Part shown: piece by piece, positions 50,869 through 58,271 of the stretch
Layout of the letters: the number at the start of each line of letters is the position of its first letter
How positions within the stretch are numbered: position 1 is the first letter of the stretch
NCBI GenBank assembly: GCA_037445225.1
Contig: JBBIKW010000014.1
Coordinates: 46,327 to 110,326, forward strand
Reading direction: 5' to 3'
Length of the DNA stretch: 64,000 bases
Source: M3007 sp037445225
Lineage (GTDB): Bacteria > Bacteroidota > Bacteroidia > Chitinophagales > Saprospiraceae
The notes under the pieces: generated by a model
The model's database searches: none
The model's input: only the letters and a program-made list of their open reading frames with translations
What the model was told of the DNA's origin: nothing
Translations under genes and position numbers: made by a program

Positions 50869-53232
50869 ATGCGGTTATTGCAGGCATTGCGCCTACTTTG
50901 TGCTACAAGGATCTTCTTTTCGGGAATTTTGGCCGCATTGGCCCAACAGAACGCATTGGCGCAGGAAATGCCATTGTTGGTGCAATTTTCCCGTCCGGGA
51001 GGTTTCTACGATGCTCCTGTAGAAGTGCATCTGTCGGCGCCGGCAGGTACGGCGATTCACTACACTACCGATGGTTCCTATCCGACGGTGCGTTCGCCGC
51101 GCTACTATCGGCCGTTGCTCTTGTCGCGCACGACGGTGGTGCGCGCGTTGGTTCGGCGCGGCTCGGTGGTTGGGCGCGCCTCGGGCCAGACGTACTTCAT
51201 CGCTGAGCCACCCACTCGCCTTCCCGTGGTGTCGGTAGCCATCAATCCGGGCATTCTGTTTGATCCGGAACGGGGTATTTTTCGAGAAGGCCCATCCGCC
51301 GATACGAGCATGGAACATCGCCCGGGCGCCAATTTCTGGACGCGCTGCGAGTTTCCTTGCCACGTAGAAATTTTTGAGAGCGATGGCACCTGTGTACACA
51401 ACAGTGGGGCGGGATTGCGCCTATTCGGTGGCTTTAGCCGCATCTTTCCACAAAAAAGCCTCGTCTTAGTCGCCCGTAGCCGCTATGGCAAAAAGTTTTT
51501 TCGCCACCGCATCTTCGGCCCGCAGCAGCCCAAAAAGTTTCGATACTTAGTGCTTCGAAACGGGGGCAGCGACTTTGCTGGGGCTCACTTCCGCGACGAG
51601 CTGATGAGCCGCCTCACCGACGATTGGGGCCTCGAAAAACAAGCCTTTCGAACAGCACTGCTCTACCTGAACGGACAATACTGGGGAATTTACCACATCC
51701 GAGAGAAAGTTAATGGGCGTTTTTTAGAGGACCATGCCGACGTAGACCGCGACTCTGTTGATTTGATAGAGCACCAACGCCAAGTGCGCTGCGGCACAGG
51801 AGCGCATTACTTCCGCATGCTCGAATACATGCGCACGCACGACTTAGCGGAAGCGGAGCACTATCGGTGGGTATGCACCCAAATGGATGTGGAAAACTAT
51901 ATCGACTACCAAATTGCCCAAATCTATTGCTTTAACGTAGATGCGGGCGGCAACATCCGCTACTGGCGGCCTCAGTACCCGGGCGGTCGGTGGCGTTGGA
52001 TCCTGTTTGATACGGATTGGGGGTTTGGCCTACACGACCCGAATGCTTGGCAACAGGACGCCATCGCTTTTTTTTCCGAACCTAATGGACCGCGTTGGCC
52101 CAACCCGCCGTGGAGTACATTCCTTTTTCGCCAACTGTTGCGCAACCACGACTTTCGCCAGCAGTTCGTTCGACGCTTCTGCGACCGATTGAACACATCC
52201 CTGAGCGCTGAAAACGCCTTGTGCGAGATTGACTGGTTCGAGGCCTTGCTTGGACCTGAGATGCCGCGCCACCTACAGCGTTGGCAGCGCTCTGAGGCGC
52301 ATTGGCGGCGCCATGTAGCTATCATCCGACAGTTTGCGGAAAAACGCCCGGCGGTATTATTTGAGCACTTGGCACGCCACTTCTCCTTGGGAGCGCCCGC
52401 CTACCTCGAGCTGGAGGTGGGAAGCGGAGGCTCCGTCCTGATCAATAGCACCATCACTGCAGTGCCAGGAGTGTTTAAGGGCAGGTATTTTGAACGTATT
52501 CCTATTCGGCTACAAGCCATCCCCGCTGCGGGATATCGCTTTGATGGCTGGGAGGGTATTGATCAGCAGGCGGCTACCATCGAGACCTGCCTTCCCGCCC
52601 ATGCGGCAATGCGGCTGCGCGCTCGGTTTGTGCCCGACAGGCATTCTTTGGAAAACACCGTCTTCTTCAACGAGGTAGCGCCCGCAAGTAAGAGAGCCGG
52701 CGATTGGATAGAGCTCTACAACGCCGGCAAGCAGCCGGTCGCTCTAAAGGGCTGGATATTGAGCAATGCCCGCCGGCGATGGGTGTTTCCCAACGTTACT
52801 TTACCGCCGAAAGGATATTTGGTAGTTTGTCAGGATACGGCGGCCTTTCGCAAGCATTTTAGACAGGGGAGCGCGGTGGGCGATTTCCGCTTTGGCCTCA
52901 ATAAAGAGGCCGAATGTTTGCTCTTATATGCAGCTGATGGTCGCTTGGTGGACAGCATTGCCTATGCTATCGAGGCTCCGGAAGGCGACTTTACTTTGGA
53001 CCTGCTTCTGCCTTCGCTCGACAACAGTCAAGCGGAGAACTGGGGCGTACACATAGGGCCGGGTTCGCCGGGCGCGCCTAATCCCTTTTTCTATGCGCAG
53101 ATGGCTGCCCAGCGCAAAGAACGCGCTACGCGTATTGGTTTAGCCGTCGGCGTCCTCATCCTCGCTTTGGGGGCGCTTTTGCTGCGCCGTGTCCATGCTT
53201 ACTCGTCTGGGCAGGTAAAGAGACGGCTCTAA
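50869..53232 (+). CDS. Surface protein with chitobiase-C, CotH-kinase and lamin-tail domains
   Basis: 787 residues. Signal peptide (about 1-32), a chitobiase C-terminal-like beta domain (about 40-110: TAIHYTTDGSYPTVRSPRY), a CotH-kinase domain (about 150-500: RLFGGFSRIFPQKSLVL, IYHIREKVNGRFLEDH and RWILFDTDWGFGLHD with the conserved Asp), a bacterial-repeat-like domain (about 510-595), a lamin-tail-type domain (about 600-715: NEVAPASKRAGDWIELYNAG) and a C-terminal membrane helix followed by KRRL. CotH kinases phosphorylate spore-coat proteins in Bacillus; here a surface role is likely but the substrate is unknown. The ATG at 50869 is chosen by the signal peptide; 50827 is the alternative. Confidence 0.85.
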   Translation: MRLLQALRLLCATRIFFSGILAALAQQNALAQEMPLLVQFSRPGGFYDAPVEVHLSAPAGTAIHYTTDGSYPTVRSPRYYRPLLLSRTTVVRALVRRGSVVGRASGQTYFIAEPPTRLPVVSVAINPGILFDPERGIFREGPSADTSMEHRPGANFWTRCEFPCHVEIFESDGTCVHNSGAGLRLFGGFSRIFPQKSLVLVARSRYGKKFFRHRIFGPQQPKKFRYLVLRNGGSDFAGAHFRDELMSRLTDDWGLEKQAFRTALLYLNGQYWGIYHIREKVNGRFLEDHADVDRDSVDLIEHQRQVRCGTGAHYFRMLEYMRTHDLAEAEHYRWVCTQMDVENYIDYQIAQIYCFNVDAGGNIRYWRPQYPGGRWRWILFDTDWGFGLHDPNAWQQDAIAFFSEPNGPRWPNPPWSTFLFRQLLRNHDFRQQFVRRFCDRLNTSLSAENALCEIDWFEALLGPEMPRHLQRWQRSEAHWRRHVAIIRQFAEKRPAVLFEHLARHFSLGAPAYLELEVGSGGSVLINSTITAVPGVFKGRYFERIPIRLQAIPAAGYRFDGWEGIDQQAATIETCLPAHAAMRLRARFVPDRHSLENTVFFNEVAPASKRAGDWIELYNAGKQPVALKGWILSNARRRWVFPNVTLPPKGYLVVCQDTAAFRKHFRQGSAVGDFRFGLNKEAECLLLYAADGRLVDSIAYAIEAPEGDFTLDLLLPSLDNSQAENWGVHIGPGSPGAPNPFFYAQMAAQRKERATRIGLAVGVLILALGALLLRRVHAYSSGQVKRRL

Positions 53233-54647
53233 ATTGCGGTCTTTTTCCATTTGCCGCGGCGAAATACGGCAATGAGAGCTAAAGCGAGCAATGACTCGGC
53301 AAAGACGATACTGTAATATACGCCAGTCTCGCCCCAACCCATCGGGAGAGCCAACCACCACGCCAGGGGTGTCTCCACCAGCCAGAAGAAGATGAAATTG
53401 AGTAGGGTAGGGGTGCGCGTGTCGCCGGCACCGTTGATAGCTTGCGACAAGATCATGCCGTAGCCGTAAAAAACGTAGCCGGCGGATAAGATGCGCAAAG
53501 CTTCCACGCCGGACTGCAGCGTTTGGGCGTCTTGAGTAAAGAGACCGATAAGAAGAGGTGCGCCAAATAGATAAAGAACACCCACAGTGGCCATAAACAG
53601 CATGTTGAAAAATCCCGCCCGCCATACCGAATGCTCTGCGCGTTCGGGCAACCTCGCGCCCAAATTTTGACCTACCAAGGTGGCTGCTGCATTGGCCATG
53701 CCCCACGAGGGCAGGATGGTGAATACGATGACGCGGATGGCGATGGTATAGCCCGCTGCTACCTCCGTGCCGATGAGCCCTAAGATACCCATAAGAAAGA
53801 TCCAACTGGCAGAGGCAATGAGGTACTGGCCCGTACTGCCGGCAGCGATAATGAGCAGGCGTTGGACGATGCGCCAGTGAGGGCGAAGCATAAACTGAAC
53901 CCGCAGGTGGATGGCCCGTCCGATGCCGAAAAGGTGGTACAGCTGATACAGCACGCCTACCGATCGCCCTATGGTGGTGGCTACGCCGGCGCCTATTAGC
54001 CCCAGCTCGGGGAAAGGCCCCCAGCCAAAGATAAGCACAGGGTCAAGTATGAGGTTGATGCTGTTGGCTATCCACAAGGCGCGCATGGCTGTAACGGCGT
54101 CGCCTGCACCGCGAAAGATGCCGTTGAGCATCCAAAGTAATAAGATAGGCAAGTTGACGGTCAGCATGAGGCGCGCATAGGGTACGCCCGTGTTCATCAC
54201 TGCTGGGTCGCCCGACATGACGCGCAAGATATCGGGAACGAGGAAGAAGCTCGGAAGGGCCAAGAGAACCGACAACGCTATAGCTACGAGCAGTGCTTGT
54301 GCTCCGACCACGCCTGCAGCGCGGCGGCGCCCCTCCCCTACGCGCCGCGATACCATAGCTGTAGCCGCAGCGCTTAACCCAATAGCTACCGAATAGACTA
54401 TGGTGAGTACCGACTCGGTCAGCCCTAACGCAGTGACGGCCTGATGGCCTATCTGCGCTACAAAATAAGCATCCACCACGACAAAGAGGGACTCCATGCC
54501 CATTTCCAAGATCATGGGAATGGCCAGTAAGACAATGGCGCGGTCGATACTCCCTCGAGTGAAGTCTAACGACTCTCCTCGAATAGCTTGAAGCAGAAGG
54601 AGCCGCCAGCGCTGCCAGCGCCGGATGAAGGTCGTCTCTGTGCTCAA
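53229..54647 (-). CDS. MATE-family multidrug efflux transporter
   Basis: 472 residues with about 12 membrane helices in the two-bundle MATE arrangement: SIDRAIVLLAIPMILEMGME, VVDAYFVAQIGHQAVTALGL, GIFRGAGDAVTAMRALWIAN, and in the second half ATLVGQNLGARLPERAE and AINGAGDTRTPTLLNFIFFW. It probably exports cationic compounds using Na+ or H+. The first 25 residues are a soluble, basic extension (RRWQRWRLLLLQAIRGES). The stop shares CTAA with the convergent CotH gene. Confidence 0.93.
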   Translation of the reverse strand: MSTETTFIRRWQRWRLLLLQAIRGESLDFTRGSIDRAIVLLAIPMILEMGMESLFVVVDAYFVAQIGHQAVTALGLTESVLTIVYSVAIGLSAAATAMVSRRVGEGRRRAAGVVGAQALLVAIALSVLLALPSFFLVPDILRVMSGDPAVMNTGVPYARLMLTVNLPILLLWMLNGIFRGAGDAVTAMRALWIANSINLILDPVLIFGWGPFPELGLIGAGVATTIGRSVGVLYQLYHLFGIGRAIHLRVQFMLRPHWRIVQRLLIIAAGSTGQYLIASASWIFLMGILGLIGTEVAAGYTIAIRVIVFTILPSWGMANAAATLVGQNLGARLPERAEHSVWRAGFFNMLFMATVGVLYLFGAPLLIGLFTQDAQTLQSGVEALRILSAGYVFYGYGMILSQAINGAGDTRTPTLLNFIFFWLVETPLAWWLALPMGWGETGVYYSIVFAESLLALALIAVFRRGKWKKTAI

Positions 54648-54682
54648 AACGAATAAGGGTTAGAACCGCAAAAATGCAGCAG

Positions 54683-55924
54683 TTATAGGGGAATGCGCTC
54701 AGCAAGAGTCGCCTCGATCCACTGCAAGATCCGTTCCGTTGCTCCCTGATTTTCTGCAATAAATTGGCGCACTGCTGCGGATGCGCGCGCGTAAGCGTCG
54801 GGTTGCTGCAACTGGCGGATGCGTTCGAGCAGTTCCTCCGAGGTGCGAACGGGAAAGGCGCCTCCGCGGCGGACAAACTGGCGGGCTTCTTCAAAGCGCT
54901 CGTACTTTGGACCAAAAAGGAGGGGCAGACCGTAAGCGGCTGGCTCTAATGTGTTGTGGATGCCGCGCCCAAACCCCCCTCCGATGTAGGCAATGCGTCC
55001 GTATCGATAAAGGCGCGCTAACAGCCCTACACTGTCGATCACCATCACGGCCACGGGCGTTTGCCCATCCCACTCCGAATAGCGCGCCCAAGAGCGCCGT
55101 ATGCGCGCTGTCAGGCGGCGAACACAACGCTCAGAGGGTTCGTGAGGCGCTATGACCCAGCACAAGTGGCTCGAAGCTGGATGGTGTAGGGCGGATAGGA
55201 GCAACTCCTCGTCGGCGGGCCAGGTACTGCCAGCGACGACATCCACAGAAAGCAGCGGGCGCTCTAAAGCGGAATGCTCGTTGGCTAATTGCGCTACGCG
55301 GTCGACGCGCGTATCGCCCACTGCGCTGGCCTTGTCACTCAGCCCTATACGGCGCAGCCGCTCAACGGAGGCGGCATCTTGCGTGAAAATATGCGAAAAA
55401 CACCGCAGCATCTGGCGCCACAGGCCTCCCCATGGCTGAAAAAAAGGTTGGCCGGCTCGAAACAGCGCCGACACTAAAAGGATGGGCGTACCTCGTTGGC
55501 GCAAGGCAAAGAGGTGGTTGGCCCAAAAGTCGTACTTGACAAAGACCGCCAAATCGGGTTGAATGCGGTGGATAAAGTCGTGTGCCTGTCGCCGAGTGTC
55601 GGCGGGCAAATAACAGATGTTGTCGACTATAACATAATTCTTGCGCACCTCGTACCCGGAAGGTGAAAAGAAAGACAGCACAATCCAAGCGGAAGGGTAG
55701 CGGCGTCGGAGCGCTTCGAGGAGAGGGCGCCCCTGTTCAAACTCACCCAAAGAAGCCACGTGCATCCAAAGGACAGGCTGTCGCTCAGGCGGTGGCACCA
55801 ATACCCGCGAGCGCCACTGGCACCGACCGGCTATCCAGCGCCGCGCCTTAGGCGATACTACTTGCGCTATCCATATGCCAAAGACCATGCAGGCAATGGC
55901 TCCATCGTATAAACGGCGTATCAT
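54683..55924 (-). CDS. waaA: 3-deoxy-D-manno-octulosonic acid (Kdo) transferase
   Basis: Inner-membrane glycosyltransferase adding Kdo to lipid IVA in LPS core synthesis. 413 residues: membrane segment about 5-21, the WaaA motif WMHVASLGEFEQGRPLLEAL (about 54-73), YVIVDNICYLPADTRRQAHD, AVFVKYDFW and the C-terminal YIGGGFGRGIHNTLEPAAYG followed by LPLLFGP. The ATG at 55922-55924 (MIRRLYDGAI) matches the family start. Seven bases downstream of the outer-membrane protein gene, so probably co-transcribed. Confidence 0.95.
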   Translation of the reverse strand: MIRRLYDGAIACMVFGIWIAQVVSPKARRWIAGRCQWRSRVLVPPPERQPVLWMHVASLGEFEQGRPLLEALRRRYPSAWIVLSFFSPSGYEVRKNYVIVDNICYLPADTRRQAHDFIHRIQPDLAVFVKYDFWANHLFALRQRGTPILLVSALFRAGQPFFQPWGGLWRQMLRCFSHIFTQDAASVERLRRIGLSDKASAVGDTRVDRVAQLANEHSALERPLLSVDVVAGSTWPADEELLLSALHHPASSHLCWVIAPHEPSERCVRRLTARIRRSWARYSEWDGQTPVAVMVIDSVGLLARLYRYGRIAYIGGGFGRGIHNTLEPAAYGLPLLFGPKYERFEEARQFVRRGGAFPVRTSEELLERIRQLQQPDAYARASAAVRQFIAENQGATERILQWIEATLAERIPL

Positions 55925-55931
55925 CGGGTTT

Positions 55932-56708
55932 TCAGTAATAAATCTTGTCGGCGGGCGTCTGATACAGCGGCAGTGTCCAGCCCAGGCGAAGGCCAAACCA
56001 CAGGTCGGTGCGTCGGCCGGTCAGCTTCTGCATGCTGCTGTAATCCCACTCGCGCAGCGACTGCGTAAAGGCTTGGGTGAACTCCAACCCGATAAACCAG
56101 TTGGAGCGGCGCGTCGGGCCTAAGTGCTGCCATCCGATAAACTGCTGAAGGGCCCAGCCTCCCGTGAGGCGGTCGTATCCCTTAGCGTACTCGCCCTGCA
56201 CCTGTACCAGCGTGTTGTCGTCGTCTTGGATGTGGATCTTGTGCCGCGCGATCCCACCGCCCAAGGAGAGGCGCAGCCCAGAGCGTGTGTTCGGGCGCGC
56301 AAAGAGATAGCCGACCACAGCGCCCAAGTAATGACCGCGCCCGCTCAGCTGCACGCTGGCCAAAAATTGGTCTTTACCGATGAGATCGCCCTCCGGCGTG
56401 CGCAAAATGGCCAACGGATCCTCTTTTGTGGGAGCGGCAAAATAGTAGTGTCCCTCAGCACCGAAGATAAGGTTGTTTTCCGCTATCCATTCAGCGCTGC
56501 CGCCGAGGCTGCCGAAAGGCCCAAAGCGCGCAGACAAATGCCCACCCGGCGCGTGGAAACCGCCTTTTACGCTCAGCAAGATGGCCTTTCCCACATTGCG
56601 CTGCTCCATTTCCGAATGCTCGGGAAATGACCGTTGCTGCGCTGTCAGCGCACCCACACTGCCCAAAGCCAGCAGGGCCAGTGCCAGTCCTTTCTGAAAC
56701 CCTATCAT
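55932..56708 (-). CDS. Outer-membrane beta-barrel protein of unknown function
   Basis: 258 residues. Signal peptide about 1-23 (LALLALGSVGALTAQQ), then alternating hydrophobic strands (GKAILLSVKGGFHAPGG, LIFGAEGHYYFAAP, LGAVVGYLFARPNTRSGLRL, WFIGLEFTQAF and TDLWFGLRLGWTLPLY) typical of an 8- to 10-stranded barrel. No specific family recognised. The ATG at 56706-56708 is favoured by the promoter just upstream and because longer frames would run into the tRNA gene. Forms an operon with waaA, suggesting an envelope role. Confidence 0.75.
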   Translation of the reverse strand: MIGFQKGLALALLALGSVGALTAQQRSFPEHSEMEQRNVGKAILLSVKGGFHAPGGHLSARFGPFGSLGGSAEWIAENNLIFGAEGHYYFAAPTKEDPLAILRTPEGDLIGKDQFLASVQLSGRGHYLGAVVGYLFARPNTRSGLRLSLGGGIARHKIHIQDDDNTLVQVQGEYAKGYDRLTGGWALQQFIGWQHLGPTRRSNWFIGLEFTQAFTQSLREWDYSSMQKLTGRRTDLWFGLRLGWTLPLYQTPADKIYY

Positions 56709-56712
56709 GTTG

Positions 56713-56744
56713 CAAAGGTAGATAGGGCACGATAATCGACCCAA
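56713..56744 (-). promoter_or_regulatory. Promoter of the outer-membrane protein/waaA operon
   Basis: On the minus strand TTG (56742-56744), 21 bases, then TACCTTTG (56713-56720), a full -33/-7 match ending four bases before the ATG: leaderless. Confidence 0.7.
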
Positions 56745-56836
56745 GAACTGTAACGTTCCGATAAGAGCGCGTTTTTTTGCCCCGCCTCTTGCGAAAGAAG
56801 CGCGCGCTATCGCATTTTTGCCCTCAAAAAGAAAAA

Positions 56837-56910
56837 GGGGCATTGGCTCAGTTGGCTAGAGCGCTGCGTTCGCATCGCAGAGGTCGCGGGTTCGAGTCCC
56901 GCATGCTCCA
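56837..56910 (+). tRNA. tRNA-Ala (anticodon CGC)
   Basis: 74 bases with a full cloverleaf: acceptor GGGGCAT/ATGCTCC including the G3:U70 pair that marks alanine tRNAs, D-arm GCTC/GAGC, anticodon stem CTGCG/CGCAG with loop TTCGCAT (anticodon CGC, reading GCG), and T-arm GCGGG/CCCGC with TTCGAGT. The discriminator is A73; CCA is not fully encoded. It lies outside operons and is followed by a terminator. Confidence 0.96.
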
Positions 56911-56919
56911 CCGGCCGCC

Positions 56920-56960
56920 GTGCGGGGGGTGTCGTACAAAAGACAAACCCCCGCGCTTTT
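56920..56960 (+). terminator. Terminator after tRNA-Ala
   Basis: GTGCGGGGG pairs with CCCCCGCGC, and inside it TGTC pairs with GACA, loop about eight bases, followed by TTTT. It starts ten bases after the tRNA end. Confidence 0.75.
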
Positions 56961-57003
56961 ATGACGCATTAGATCGGTGAATTCTATCGTTTATCTTATA
57001 CCT

Positions 57004-57186
57004 TTACTGTCGTTTCCCCTCGTTGTAAAGTCGATTTAACCGCTTTTTGGCGGCTTCATCCTCCTTCATCTCCAACAGAGGGTAGGGAATATTATTTCCG
57101 ACAATGTTAAAAGCGATGGGTAAATGGTATGTTTTTTGTGCGTCTTCGTTGATATCCCAGCGGGGCCGGTTGCATAGAAGGCACAC
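57004..57186 (-). CDS. Doubtful short reading frame or gene remnant
   Basis: 60-codon frame starting at a GTG (57186) and ending in a charged, helical KEDEAAKKRLNRLYNEGKRQ. The C-terminal half looks protein-like, but there is no promoter, no recognised family and no room for a proper N-terminus, because the next gene begins divergently at 57212. It may be the decayed end of a gene once located beside the tRNA. Kept only because nothing else occupies these 300 bases. Confidence 0.2.
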   Translation of the reverse strand: MCLLCNRPRWDINEDAQKTYHLPIAFNIVGNNIPYPLLEMKEDEAAKKRLNRLYNEGKRQ

Positions 57187-57211
57187 TATTTCAAGGCAAA
57201 AATTTGCGCTT

Positions 57212-58249
57212 GTGAAAATACAATTACTTCTCTATCGTGTCCTGTGGGTATGGTTGTTCAGTGGGGGATGTGCAGTGCTTTGCGCTCAGGATATCCATTT
57301 TTCCCAATTCCACAACGCTCCGCTGAACACCAATCCCGCGCTTAACGGCATCTTTGGCGGCGATGTGCGGTTTGTAGGCAACTATCGCAGTCAATGGCGC
57401 GCTGTGCCGGTGCCGTACACGACGTTTGCTGTCACCGCTGAGCACAAGCTCTATTACCGCCCCAACCACTACGACCGCTACTTCACGGCAGGCGTATCCT
57501 TAAGCCGAGACCGACAAGGGGCATTGGAGCTGACATCGCTGGTAGCGGGTATTCCCATAGGGTTGACGCTGCCCCTTGCCCAAAATAACTTTCTATCCGT
57601 TGGCGTCACGCCGGCCTTTGGCCAGCGCTCTTTCAACACTACCCAGTGGACCTTTGATGCCCAATTTGTGGACTGCCTCTTCGACCCTACTGCTAGCACC
57701 CGCGAAGACGGCACGCTCTTCAGCGACAACCTCACGTATTTTGACCTAAGCGCAGGTTTAAATTACCGATTTCAAGCGCGCCAAAAGCGCACGCGACTCG
57801 ACATAGGAGGCGCCATTCACCACGTCAACCGCCCCAGACACAACTTCTGGCATGCCGCTTCGGATGTCCGATTGGCGGAGCGACAGACGCTTTATGGAAT
57901 AGGACTAGTTCAGGTATCCTTAGTGTTCGATGTGTTAGGGCAGGCGCTATATCAGCGGCAGGGCAGCTACCGCGAGCTGGTCTACGGGATTGGAGGACGC
58001 CTCTTGCTCAACGACAAACCCTATGAAGAATTGGCTGTCCAGTTGGGCGTAAGCTTCCGCCATCGCTATACCGATGCCCTCATCTGGACCGGGGAGGTAC
58101 ACTGGAAGACGTGGACCCTAGGCTTTTCGTACGATTTAAACCTCTCGGATTTCGTTGTGGCCACCAACAATCGAGGTGGGCCGGAAGTGGCGCTTATATA
58201 CCGCATCTACAAGATAAAACCGGTCCTGCATCCATGCCCCATCGACTAA
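57212..58249 (+). CDS. PorP/SprF-family T9SS outer-membrane protein
   Basis: 345 residues, starting with a GTG. Signal peptide about 1-26 (LFSGGCAVLCAQ), then the PorP/SprF barrel: DIHFSQFHNAPLNTNPALNG, VRFVGNYRSQWRAVPVPYTT, FDLSAGLNYRFQA and the C-terminal WTLGFSYDLNLSDF. PorP/SprF proteins sit in the outer membrane and are needed for attachment or secretion of a partner adhesin by T9SS. The gene is 22 bases before a PorE-like gene and two genes before a giant adhesin, the arrangement seen with SprF-SprB in gliding bacteria. Confidence 0.92.
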   Translation: MKIQLLLYRVLWVWLFSGGCAVLCAQDIHFSQFHNAPLNTNPALNGIFGGDVRFVGNYRSQWRAVPVPYTTFAVTAEHKLYYRPNHYDRYFTAGVSLSRDRQGALELTSLVAGIPIGLTLPLAQNNFLSVGVTPAFGQRSFNTTQWTFDAQFVDCLFDPTASTREDGTLFSDNLTYFDLSAGLNYRFQARQKRTRLDIGGAIHHVNRPRHNFWHAASDVRLAERQTLYGIGLVQVSLVFDVLGQALYQRQGSYRELVYGIGGRLLLNDKPYEELAVQLGVSFRHRYTDALIWTGEVHWKTWTLGFSYDLNLSDFVVATNNRGGPEVALIYRIYKIKPVLHPCPID

Positions 58250-58271
58250 AACCTGTCTTGGCTTATATTTA

